Shown: positions 1 to 6,557, counted from the first letter of the stretch. The stretch: DNA of 9,584 nt from JANNHP01 sp031404455 (GCA_031404455.1 JANNHP010000366.1:1-9584); one strand, 5' to 3'. Numbers and translations: made by a program. The notes: generated by a model from the letters alone, not told the origin.

Positions 1-717
1 CGACCCGGTGCCGACCCGGTCACGTGCGACCGTGAGTGGGACGGCACGCGTACGGAGTTGATTGCGCGTCGCGAGCAGTGGCTCGATCACTTCCTCTCCG
101 TCGCCGACGACGAGGGCTTCAAGGGCGACCGCATGCTCTTCGGCGAAGCGGTGAAGCGTCTGCACGAACTCTCGCAGCACGAGCCCGTCTTCGACCAGGG
201 CTTCGTCGTGCCGACGTTCGACGCGGTCGAGGCGGGGTTCGTCACGGGCGACGCGCTCCCCGGCGCGCTGCCGCTCGTCCAGGGCGTCTACGTCGGCGTC
301 GGCGTGACGCCGAAGGACGCGCTCGAGTTCTGGGCCGCGCCGTTCGTGCGCGACCCCGCGTGCACCGTCGCGTGCGTGGACGACGCGGGCGACCGCGACG
401 TCGTGCTGCGCACAGCGGGGCGCGATCCGATGGTCGCGTCGCTCACGCGGGCGATCGACGCCGCATGGCACCGTCTCCCCGAACTCGTCGACCGGACACG
501 CGCGGCGGCGGACGAGTCCGTCGATCCCGTTGCCGCGCTCGCGACGCTGCACCTGCCGAAGACGTTCGTCGAGCGCGCGAAGGCGCGCGGCGCGGCGGCG
601 CCGACCTGCACGCGGCTCGACGTCGCCCTCGCCGTCGCGCGGGCCGGGAACGACTGTGCGCCGCTCGTCGCCCGGAAATTCGGTCTCGCCGCCGGGCGCG
701 TTCTCACGAACCACTGA
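1..717 (+). CDS. Hypothetical protein, 3' part only
   Basis: The reading frame is open to the left edge and stops at TGA 715-717, giving 238 visible residues, so this is the C-terminal part of a longer protein. A TTG at 58 could serve as a start, but coding-like sequence (RPGADPVTCDREWDGTR) precedes it in frame, so I treat the gene as 5'-truncated by the window. It appears soluble, with no obvious membrane segment. The last ~45 residues (from LHLPKTF, through TRLDVALAVARAGND, to KFGLAAGRVL) are Ala/Arg-rich and helical-looking. They faintly recall the C-terminus of DUF932 phage/plasmid-type proteins, but I cannot confirm that and give no function. It converges on the minus-strand gene ending at 795, with a strong hairpin between them. 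Confidence 0.6.
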   Translation, partial: RPGADPVTCDREWDGTRTELIARREQWLDHFLSVADDEGFKGDRMLFGEAVKRLHELSQHEPVFDQGFVVPTFDAVEAGFVTGDALPGALPLVQGVYVGVGVTPKDALEFWAAPFVRDPACTVACVDDAGDRDVVLRTAGRDPMVASLTRAIDAAWHRLPELVDRTRAAADESVDPVAALATLHLPKTFVERAKARGAAAPTCTRLDVALAVARAGNDCAPLVARKFGLAAGRVLTNH

Positions 718-741
718 CCGTTGCGATGAAAGCGAATCGAA

Positions 742-771
742 CCGGCCGGTCGCGCGAACGCGGCCGGCCGG
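742..771. terminator. Hairpin between convergent genes, likely bidirectional terminator
   Basis: Arms 742-754 and 759-771 pair over 13 positions (12 Watson-Crick and one U-G at 750/763) around a CGAA tetraloop. The outer eight bases are CCGGCCGG on both sides. It lies 25 bases after the stop at 717 and 24 bases before the end of the minus-strand gene at 795, so it can serve both transcripts. There is no U-tract on the plus strand and only scattered Ts on the minus strand, so factor-independent termination is likely but not certain. Confidence 0.6.
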
Positions 772-794
772 GGAACTTCAAGTCGAGAGCCGAG

Positions 795-1445
795 CTACTT
801 GTTGCTGGCGGTCTCTTCCTTCTTGGCGCGCTCGATCGCCTCGTTGATCCGCTTGATCTGCGCGTCGCAGATCGAACGGTTCTTCTTCTCCATGTCCTTC
901 AGCCGCGTCTCGAAGTCGGACGGGTTGAGGATCTGCTGGTTCTTGTGCGCGATCGTGTCCATCTTCGTTCCGGTGAAGGACCAGAACTCGACGCGAGCCT
1001 GGTTCTTCGCGAGCTTGCGATCCGCGTCGAAGTCGATCTCGACCTTTTTAGCGACCCAGCTCTTGTTGATGCGCTCCACCGAGTCGTTGCTGAACGCACT
1101 GAACTCGGCCTTGCGCGCGAACTTGAAGTTCTCTTCGGTGGGCTTCGTCTCTCCGACGAAGTAGTACACCATCATCGGCTTGCCGGACTTCAGCTCGTCC
1201 ACCGACCACTCATGCTCCGTGGGAGCCGGGGCCTGCTTGGACGCCGAGATACCGGTGATGACAGGGGCCTGGACCTTCTCGCCGGGCGTTTCCGCCGACT
1301 GGTCCCAGTTGATCTTCGCAGCCTGAGCGCCCGCACCTGGGGCGAAAGGCGGACCTCAACCTGCGGACGACGGGCGAACGAAGGCGGTGTAGGACACGAG
1401 GGCGAAAGCCATCGCGACACCGCCGAGAAGCAACTGCTTCCTCAT
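795..1445 (-). CDS. Membrane-anchored thioredoxin-like protein, candidate selenoprotein (in-frame UGA = Sec30)
   Basis: If UGA 1358-1356 is read as selenocysteine, the product is 216 residues. Start ATG 1445-1443 has Shine-Dalgarno GGGAGG (1457-1452) six bases upstream. It encodes MRKQ, then an uncharged segment (residues 5-23, LLLGGVAMAFALVSYTAFV), then RPSSAG-U-GPPFAPGAGA, all in the frame of the downstream domain. Residues ~83-185 look like a thioredoxin fold: KPMMVYYFV (89-97) resembles the first Trx strand and KKVEIDFDAD (133-142) a later one, followed by helices and a charged C-terminus. No CxxC motif is present; the only Cys is C193. Function is unknown; an envelope redox role is inferred. 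A conventional gene caller would start at GTG 1202 and lose the anchor and Sec. GC3 looks high, so the Lys/Asn richness is not evidence of transfer. Alternatives are a sequencing error or a pseudogene with a premature stop. Confidence 0.7.
1328..1344 (-). promoter_or_regulatory. Candidate bacterial SECIS hairpin after UGA 1356-1358
   Basis: Reading the minus strand from the UGA there are 11 nt, then CGCCC, loop CAGGUGC, then GGGCG: a perfect 5-bp GC stem with a 7-nt loop. The AGGU of the loop lies at +18 to +21 after UGA. As I recall the E. coli fdhF element, it also has an 11-nt spacer and AGGU at +18 to +21. Bacterial SECIS elements generally need a loop G at about this distance, where SelB binds. 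The stem is one base pair shorter than fdhF. Confidence 0.65.
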
Positions 1446-1451
1446 GCGAAA

Positions 1452-1457
1452 CCTCCC
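1452..1457 (-). promoter_or_regulatory. Shine-Dalgarno that fixes the start of the UGA-containing gene
   Basis: GGGAGG on the minus strand, six bases before ATG 1445-1443. It shows that translation is meant to start upstream of the in-frame UGA, not at GTG 1202, which has no comparable site. This argues that the UGA is read through. Confidence 0.75.
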
Positions 1458-1465
1458 ATGGGTTG

Positions 1466-1558
1466 GTGGCTGGCCGGAGCTACCGGCCGGTCATGACCTG
1501 AGGCACAGGTTACTGCCCCTCAGATCGGCGTCCAGTCGGCGGCTGAAACTATTTTCAG
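1466..1558. repeat. Cluster of three hairpins between the Cys-rich and thioredoxin-like genes
   Basis: Three inverted repeats fill this intergenic stretch. GGCCGG 1472-1477 pairs with CCGGCC 1483-1488 (loop AGCTA) and extends outward with wobbles to about 1466/1494. CTGAGG 1498-1503 pairs with CCTCAG 1518-1523. CTGAAA 1543-1548 pairs with TTTCAG 1553-1558 (loop CTAT). The last lies eight bases past the stop of the Cys-rich gene and could attenuate or terminate its transcript; the first is close to the Shine-Dalgarno of the downstream gene. The role is inferred. Confidence 0.5.
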
Positions 1559-1565
1559 TCTGAGC

Positions 1566-1928
1566 CTACGGCTTCTGGACAGGCTCGGCCGGCGTCGGGC
1601 TGCACTCCATCTTCTTCTTGCAGTCCTCGAGGCTCGTCTCGTCCTCGCACGGATTGGCGCAGTCTGGCTTCGCCGCAACTTCGGAGCAGTGTTCCGCGGC
1701 GGCCTCGGAGCAGCGCTGAGCTCCCGCGGACGGGCAGCTCTCGGCCGCGAGGCCGGAACCCGTCGAGGACGACTCCATCGACATCGCGGCGGGCGCCGCG
1801 TTTGCGGCGATCGGCTCGCCGGTCAGCGGGCACACGCCATCGCAGACGGACCGGCGGACGTGGAACACGCCGGCCGCGGCGACGCCGACGAGACCGAGGA
1901 CGACAGCGGCGACGACGAGCTTCTTCAT
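1566..1928 (-). CDS. Small Cys-rich membrane-anchored protein
   Basis: A 120-residue protein starting at ATG 1928-1926. Shine-Dalgarno GGAGG lies just upstream and the start begins MKK; the open frame runs further back to 2057, but that part has no such site and overlaps selD. A hydrophobic segment (residues 4-22, LVVAAVVLGLVGVAAAGVF) followed by HVRR suggests a signal anchor or signal peptide, placing the rest outside the membrane. Nine Cys follow at 29, 33, 65, 73, 81, 90, 94, 103 and 109, including CDGVCPLTGEP (C-x3-C) and CANPC. The tail is Ala/Ser/Glu-rich and probably disordered. I do not recognise the family. Metal or selenium binding, or thiol redox, is inferred from Cys content and from its place between selD and the candidate selenoprotein gene, with which it may form an operon (120 bp apart, same strand). 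Confidence 0.75.
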   Translation of the reverse strand: MKKLVVAAVVLGLVGVAAAGVFHVRRSVCDGVCPLTGEPIAANAAPAAMSMESSSTGSGLAAESCPSAGAQRCSEAAAEHCSEVAAKPDCANPCEDETSLEDCKKKMECSPTPAEPVQKP

Positions 1929-1989
1929 CGGGGGACCTCCGTAAGGTGGGGCGACGGCTCCGGAACGGACGGCCGCTAGTATGCGGGAC

Positions 1990-3048
1990 ATGAGCGACGA
2001 ACCGCCACGGATCCCCAGGCTCTCGACGCTGTCGCACGGCGGCGGTTGAGCCTGCAAGATCTCCGCCGAGGACCTCCACCGGGCGCTGGATGCGTTGCCG
2101 AGGAGGTCCGACCCGAACGTCCTCGTCGGGACCGAAACAGGGGATGACGCGGCCGTCTACCGGCTGAATCCCGACCTCGCGGTCGTGGAGACGCTCGACT
2201 TCTTCACCCCGGTCGTCGACGACCCTTACGACTTCGGGCGCGTGGCCGCGGCGAACGCCTTCAGCGACGTCTACGCAATGGGCGCGCGGCCGATCTTCGC
2301 GCTCAACATCGTCGCGTTCCCCTTGAAGACCCTCGGCGCGGACGCGTTCCGGCGCGTGCTCGAGGGCGGGCAGTCGATCGCCGACGAGGCGGGCGTTGCG
2401 GTGCTCGGCGGGCACTCCATCGACGACCCGGAGCCGAAGTACGGCATGGTCGTCACGGGCGTCGTCCACCCCGACAAGGTGCTGCGCAACGTCGGCGCGC
2501 GGCCGGGCGACGTGCTCTTCCTGACGAAGCCGCTCGGATCGGGGATCCTCACCGGCGCGATCAAGCGCGGGGATCTCGCGGAGCCGGAACAGCGCGCCGT
2601 GATCGACGTGATGACGCGCCTGAACCGCGGCGGCGCGGAGGCGATGATCGCCGTCGGCGCCCGCGCGGCGACCGACGTGACGGGCTTCGGACTCATCGGA
2701 CACCTGCTCGGGATGGTCCGCGGCACCGACGTCGGCGTGACGATCCGGTCCTCGCGGGTCCCGGTGCTCCCGCGCGTGCGAGAGTTCGCGGCGCGCGGAC
2801 TGTGCCCGGGCGGGACGAAGAAGAACCTCGCCTACTTCGGCCCGTCGTGCGACTTCGACGCGTCGCTCTGCGAGGCGGACCTGGTCGTCCTCGCCGACGC
2901 GCAGACCTCGGGCGGCCTCCTCGTCGCGTGCCCGCCGGAGCGGGCCGACGAGTTCACGGAACGACTGCGGGCGGGCGGATCGCTCGCCGACGCGCGGATC
3001 GGCGAGTTCACGCGGACGGGGGCGGGACGGATTCGGGCAGAGGGCTGA
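1990..3048 (+). CDS. selD: Selenide, water dikinase SelD, selenocysteine-containing (Sec20)
   Basis: SelD uses ATP and selenide to make selenophosphate, the selenium donor for Sec-tRNA and for 2-selenouridine in tRNA. From ATG 1990, with UGA 2047-2049 read as Sec, the product is 352 residues. The N-terminus reads SHGGG-U-ACKIS, aligning with E. coli HGAG-C-GCKIS; Sec20 replaces catalytic Cys17 and Lys23 matches the essential Lys20. Further motifs are GDDAAVY (51-57), GGHSID (140-145), TDVTGFG (228-234) and DAQTSGG (303-309). An in-frame ATG at 1981 would add three residues; neither start has a strong Shine-Dalgarno. Standard callers would start at TTG 2095 and lose the active site. It is divergent from the Cys-rich gene, with a 61-bp spacer, and its 3' end overlaps the convergent GGDEF gene by 41 bp. 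selA, selB and selC are not in the window. Confidence 0.95.
2064..2085 (+). promoter_or_regulatory. Candidate bacterial SECIS hairpin in selD
   Basis: After UGA 2047-2049, CGCC (2064-2067) can pair with GGCG (2082-2085), and GAG (2068-2070) with CTC (2074-2076), leaving loop GAC (2071-2073) and a CACCG bulge on the 3' side. The loop G is at +22, within the distance expected for bacterial SECIS elements, and AGGA (+20 to +23) resembles the AGGU of the other candidate. The fold is less clean than the one at 1328-1344; a competing CTC-CGCC-GAG hairpin at 2061-2070 exists. Confidence 0.45.
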
Positions 3049-4327
3049 GGACGATCTCCTCGGTCGCCGTTTCGCCGGGGACCTCGCCGGGCGCCGTCTC
3101 GGGCGCGCACGAGTGCGTCACGTCGCCGCTCCAGCGCGCCGCCGCGAGCGTCTCGGCCGCGGACTCGATCAGCTCGTCGAGGTTCTGACCGTTGGCGGGC
3201 AGCACGGCGACGCCCGCGCTCATCGTCAGCCGGCCGCGCGGCTGGCTGGCCGCCTCCGGCCAGTCAACGGCTGCGACCGCGCTGCGCATGCGCTCGGCGA
3301 AGAGCCTCGCCTCGGCGGCCGACGCTCCCGGAAGGAGTGCCACGAACTCGGCGCCGCTCCACCGCGCGAGCAGCACGCCCTCGTCGCAGAGGGGCCGCAT
3401 CACGTCGGCGACGCCGCGGAGGAGGCGGTCGCCCGCGGCGTGGCCGGTGCGGAGCACGTATCCGCGGAAGTCGTCGATCCCGAGGATGACGAGTCCCGCC
3501 GGACGGGAGTCCGTGCGGCGGCGGTAGACCTCTTCGGCCCCCTCCGCCACGAACCAGCCCTTGCTGCCGAGCCCCGTCATCTCGTCGGAGTTCTTGAGAC
3601 GCTCGATGCGCGCGGCGACGTCGATCGCGCGCAGCACCGCGGCTGCGTGCGTGGCGAGCAGTTCGAGTCCGCCGCGCGTCGCGTCGAGCGAGAGCGTGGA
3701 GCCGCCGGCGGCGAGGATCGCCGCGACGCCGCCCTGGACGACGACCGGCACCGCGACCTCGACGAGGAACCCAGCCGGCTCGGACTGCTCGAGCTGTTCG
3801 CGCACGATCGGCGGCTCGATCTCGAACTGGCGGCGGTCCATCGCCGTGCGCCGCCGCGCGACGAGCCCGACCCGTCCCATCGCGTCGTTGAGGAGAGCAC
3901 CCGGTTCCCACGGCGCGCCGCGCTCCCCGCCGGCCGCGACGAGCCGGAACTCGCGTCCCTCGCGGTCGGAGGCGACGAACACCATGAACTGCGATGGATC
4001 GGCGGTGCGCTCGATCGCGGGCGCGAGCGACTCGAAGAGCGACGTCCTGTCGCGTGCGGACGCGAGCTCCTGGAAGCTCCGCGAGAGCGCGTTCAAGAGG
4101 TGGTGGTGCGCGTCGGCGGATGGAGCCGCTCGCGACTTCTCGTCGGCGAGTTCGCGCTCGGCCGCGGCCACGCGCTCGCGCTCCTTCACGACGCGCGACT
4201 CGGACTCGTAGAGCGACTTCTCCACCTGACGGCGTCGCACGTACTCGATCAGGTAGCCGAGTCCGAACGCCGCCCCCACGAACGGGAGCCAGAGCACGTC
4301 GATCGCGCCGAGGAGCGGGAAGTCCAT
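3008..4327 (-). CDS. Membrane-anchored GAF-like/GGDEF protein with degenerate active site
   Basis: A 439-residue protein from ATG 4327-4325, with GGGAGG just upstream. A hydrophobic segment at ~11-30 is followed by a charged coiled-coil stretch (~31-68, RRRQVEKSLYESESRV...), then a GAF-like sensory region (~75-235). A GGDEF fold (~245-400) shows DEMTGLGSKGWF (248-259), GIDDFRGYVLRTGHAAGDRLL (283-303) and ARWSGAEFVALLPG (321-334). The signature is SGAEF (324-328) instead of GG[D/E]EF; loss of the third-position acid, a metal ligand, suggests no diguanylate cyclase activity. It may instead act as a GTP or c-di-GMP-sensing or scaffold protein, which is inference. The C-terminal ~40 residues are Pro/Glu-rich. 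The 3' end overlaps selD by 41 bp in convergent orientation, with no terminator hairpin seen between them. Confidence 0.88.
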   Translation of the reverse strand: MDFPLLGAIDVLWLPFVGAAFGLGYLIEYVRRRQVEKSLYESESRVVKERERVAAAERELADEKSRAAPSADAHHHLLNALSRSFQELASARDRTSLFESLAPAIERTADPSQFMVFVASDREGREFRLVAAGGERGAPWEPGALLNDAMGRVGLVARRRTAMDRRQFEIEPPIVREQLEQSEPAGFLVEVAVPVVVQGGVAAILAAGGSTLSLDATRGGLELLATHAAAVLRAIDVAARIERLKNSDEMTGLGSKGWFVAEGAEEVYRRRTDSRPAGLVILGIDDFRGYVLRTGHAAGDRLLRGVADVMRPLCDEGVLLARWSGAEFVALLPGASAAEARLFAERMRSAVAAVDWPEAASQPRGRLTMSAGVAVLPANGQNLDELIESAAETLAAARWSGDVTHSCAPETAPGEVPGETATEEIVLSPLPESVPPPSA

Positions 4328-4381
4328 GCCTCCCTATCGGTCAGACAGGGCAGGCTTCCAAAATGGGACTTCGGGAGTCTT

Positions 4382-4402
4382 CCAGGCTCGGCCCGAGCCT
4401 GG
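4382..4402 (-). terminator. Hairpin just after serS
   Basis: CCAGGCTCG (4382-4390) pairs perfectly with CGAGCCTGG (4394-4402) around a 3-base loop, four bases past the serS stop codon. No U-tract follows on the minus strand (AAGACTCCC). It probably ends or stabilises the serS transcript and insulates the GGDEF gene, which starts 55 bases further on the same strand. Confidence 0.6.
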
Positions 4403-4406
4403 ACGG

Positions 4407-5678
4407 CTATCGGATCTCGGCTTTCCAGCCCATGTACGGCCTCAGGACGTCGGGGACGACCACGCTCCCGTCGGACCGCTGGTACGTCTCGATGATGGCG
4501 ACGAGCAGGCGCGGCAGGGCCACGCCCGAGCCGTTCAGGGTGTGCGCGAACTCCACCTTGCCGGTCTTCGCGTTGCGGTAGCGGATCCCGGCGCGGCGCG
4601 CCTGGAAGTCGCCGAACGTCGAGACCGAGCTGACCTCGAGCCAGGTGCCCACGCCGGGCGCCCAGAGCTCGAGGTCGAACGTCTTGCGCGAGTTCACCGA
4701 CATGTCGCGCGTCGAGAGGAGGAGCACGCGGTAGCGGAGCTTCAGGTTGCGCAGCACGGTCTCCGCGTTCGCCCGGATGCGGAGCAGTTCCTCGTCGCTC
4801 GACTCGGGCGTCGTGTAGGCCATCAGCTCCACCTTGTGGAACTGGTGCACGCGGATGAGGCCTCGCGTGTCCTTGCCCGCGGCGCCGGCCTCCCGGCGGA
4901 AGCACGGGCTGAAGGCGCAGTAGCGCAGCGGGAGATCGGCCTCCGCGAGGATCTTCTCGCGGTGCATGTTCGTGAGCGGGACCTCGGCCGTGGGGATGAG
5001 GTAGAGCTCGTCGTCGCGGCAGCGGTACATCTCGTCCTCGAACTTCGGGAGCTGGCCGCAGCCCTCGAGGCAGTGCTCCTTCACCATGTACGGGACGTTC
5101 ACCTCGGTGTACCCGTGCTCGCGCGTGTGCAGGTCGAGCATGTAGTTGACGAGCGCGCGCTCGAGTTGCGCGAGGCCGCCCGAGAGCAGCGTGAAGCCGC
5201 TGCCGCTGATCCGCGCCGCCGCCTCGGGATCGAACATCTTCAGCCCGGCGCCGACGTCCCAGTGAGCCTTCGGCTGGAAGTCGAACTTCGGCTCGTCTCC
5301 CCAGGTGACCTCGACGCGGTTTGCGGTCACGTCCCCCACCGGCACGTCGGGCGCCGCGAGGTTCGGCATGCGCATGAGCAGCGTGCGGAGGTCCTCCTTC
5401 AGCGCGTCCGAGCGCTCCGAGACCGTCTTGTACTTGGCGTTCTGCTCCGCGACGGCCGCCATCTCGAGGGCGGCGTCCTCGCCGCGCTGCTTCTTCCCGC
5501 CGATCACCTTGCTCAGCGCGTTGCGCTCCTGCTCGATGTCGTTCTGTTCCTTCTGCGCCGCGCGCCACTCCTTGTCGCGCTGGAGGAACCACTCGAGCGC
5601 CTCGCCCGACTCGCCCTTGTCGGCGAGGCCCTTCCTGACGAGCTCCGGCTGCTTCCTGATGAGATTCGGGTCGAGCAT
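4407..5678 (-). CDS. serS: Seryl-tRNA synthetase
   Basis: Class II aminoacyl-tRNA synthetase that charges tRNA-Ser, and also tRNA-Sec as the first step of selenocysteine synthesis. The product has 423 residues, typical for the bacterial enzyme. The start MLDPNLIRKQPELVRKGL at ATG 5678-5676 matches the family N-terminus; the frame is open far upstream, but that part runs antisense to tatD and is not SerRS-like. Residues ~28-105 form the long tRNA-binding coiled coil. The catalytic core shows TAEVPLTN (230-237), motif 2 from FRREAGAAGKDTRGLIRVHQF (260-280) and motif 3 NGSGVALPRLLVAIIETYQ (382-400). No strong Shine-Dalgarno precedes the ATG. It is divergent from tatD across a 90-bp spacer. Confidence 0.97.
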   Translation of the reverse strand: MLDPNLIRKQPELVRKGLADKGESGEALEWFLQRDKEWRAAQKEQNDIEQERNALSKVIGGKKQRGEDAALEMAAVAEQNAKYKTVSERSDALKEDLRTLLMRMPNLAAPDVPVGDVTANRVEVTWGDEPKFDFQPKAHWDVGAGLKMFDPEAAARISGSGFTLLSGGLAQLERALVNYMLDLHTREHGYTEVNVPYMVKEHCLEGCGQLPKFEDEMYRCRDDELYLIPTAEVPLTNMHREKILAEADLPLRYCAFSPCFRREAGAAGKDTRGLIRVHQFHKVELMAYTTPESSDEELLRIRANAETVLRNLKLRYRVLLLSTRDMSVNSRKTFDLELWAPGVGTWLEVSSVSTFGDFQARRAGIRYRNAKTGKVEFAHTLNGSGVALPRLLVAIIETYQRSDGSVVVPDVLRPYMGWKAEIR

Positions 5679-5755
5679 GGGCCGCAGGTTCGCTTCCGGC
5701 ATAAACGGCGGGAAGAAGAAGCGACGCCACGGATAATCCGCCGCCTTCCCCCCTC

Positions 5756-5760
5756 GAGGA
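5756..5760 (+). promoter_or_regulatory. Ribosome-binding site pointing to a non-standard tatD start
   Basis: GAGGA lies eight bases before ATC 5769. No ATG, GTG or TTG lies in frame between it and the HxH motif. Its position suggests initiation at ATC 5769, giving M-IDSHAH. Confidence 0.5.
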
Positions 5761-5768
5761 ACCGCGCC

Positions 5769-6557
5769 ATCATCGACTCCCACGCCCACGTGAACTCGCG
5801 TCAGTTCGACGCCGACCGCGACGACGTCATCGCTCGCGCCTTCGCCGCGGGGCTCACGGCGTTCGTCAACGTCGGCGCGGGTCTCGAGAGCTCCCGGCAG
5901 AGCGTCGCGCTCGCGGCGTCGCACGCCCGGGTGTGGGCCACGGTCGGCATCCACCCGCACGACGCCGGGACGACCACCGACGACGACTGGCGCGCGATCG
6001 AGGACCTCGCCCGCGCGCCGCGCGTCGTCGGCATCGGCGAGTGCGGGCTCGACCGCGGGCCGCACAACGACGCGCCGTTCGACGCGCAGGAACGTCTCTT
6101 CCGGCGGCACATCGACCTCGCCCGCCGCACGGGTCTGCCTCTCATCGTCCACAACCGCGACACCTACCCCGACCTCTTCCGCATCCTCGAGGACGACGCC
6201 GCCGCGCACGGTCCGATCCGCGGCGTCATGCACTGCTTCAGCGGCGGTCCGGACGAGGCGAGGCGCTCGGTCGCGCTCGGGTTCTTCGTCAGCTTCTCGG
6301 GCGTGCTCACGTTCAAGAACGCGCAGATGACGCGAGACGCGGCGCGCGTGACGCCGCGGGACCGCCTGCTCGTCGAGACCGACTGCCCGTATCTCACGCC
6401 CGAGCCCCACCGCGGAAAGCGGAACGAGCCGGCCTACGTCGTCCACACTGCGCACCGGCTGGCCGAGGTGATCGGCGTGCCGCACGCCGAGATCGCCCGT
6501 CTGACGGAGGAGAACACTTTGCGCGCGTTCGGGATCCCGAGGGAGGCGCTCTCGTGA
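5769..6557 (+). CDS. tatD: TatD-family metal-dependent hydrolase (DNase), apparent ATC start
   Basis: TatD enzymes are TIM-barrel metallohydrolases with 3'-5' nuclease activity, linked to DNA repair or quality control. From ATC 5769 the product is 262 residues, the usual length. Metal and active-site residues are in place: SHAH (4-7), GIGECGLD with E91, IVHNRD with H128, MHCFSGG with H155 and ETDCPYLTP with D205. No standard start codon precedes HxH; the first one downstream, GTG 5790, would remove it. GAGGA eight bases upstream favours ATC 5769, with ATC 5772 as an alternative; a G-to-C base-call error in an ATG is another explanation. The gene ends in a four-base overlap (GTGA) with moxR, so the two are likely translationally coupled. 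Confidence 0.9.
   Translation: MIDSHAHVNSRQFDADRDDVIARAFAAGLTAFVNVGAGLESSRQSVALAASHARVWATVGIHPHDAGTTTDDDWRAIEDLARAPRVVGIGECGLDRGPHNDAPFDAQERLFRRHIDLARRTGLPLIVHNRDTYPDLFRILEDDAAAHGPIRGVMHCFSGGPDEARRSVALGFFVSFSGVLTFKNAQMTRDAARVTPRDRLLVETDCPYLTPEPHRGKRNEPAYVVHTAHRLAEVIGVPHAEIARLTEENTLRAFGIPREALS

Noticed and set aside
795..1202. A 135-residue gene starting at GTG 1202
   Set aside because: No Shine-Dalgarno at 1202. The frame continues upstream through the UGA to an ATG with a good ribosome-binding site and membrane segment.
1358..1444. Sec30 as a lipobox residue replacing the lipoprotein Cys
   Set aside because: SSAG-U loosely fits, but an Arg-Pro pair lies between the hydrophobic core and the site and the -3 residue is Ser, so a lipoprotein signal is weak.
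36..1496. Long plus-strand reading frame of 486 codons
   Set aside because: Arg-rich shadow across a plus-strand gene, a hairpin and an antisense gene; typical of high-GC DNA.
1555..2703. Long minus-strand reading frame across selD
   Set aside because: Antisense to conserved selD motifs, low-complexity Arg/Asp/Val composition.
3113..4495. Plus-strand frame antisense to the GGDEF gene
   Set aside because: The GGDEF/GAF-like protein on the minus strand has recognisable motifs; this is its shadow.
5732..5737. GATAAT as a -10 promoter box for tatD
   Set aside because: Resembles TATAAT and is suitably placed, but no matching -35 is visible, so it is not listed as a feature.
4326..5768. Plus-strand upstream extension of the tatD frame
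   Set aside because: It is antisense to serS and adds over 470 residues without TatD homology; TatD begins at the SHAH motif.
5679..6485. Minus-strand N-terminal extension of serS
   Set aside because: Runs antisense to tatD. SerRS begins at MLDPN, the normal family N-terminus.
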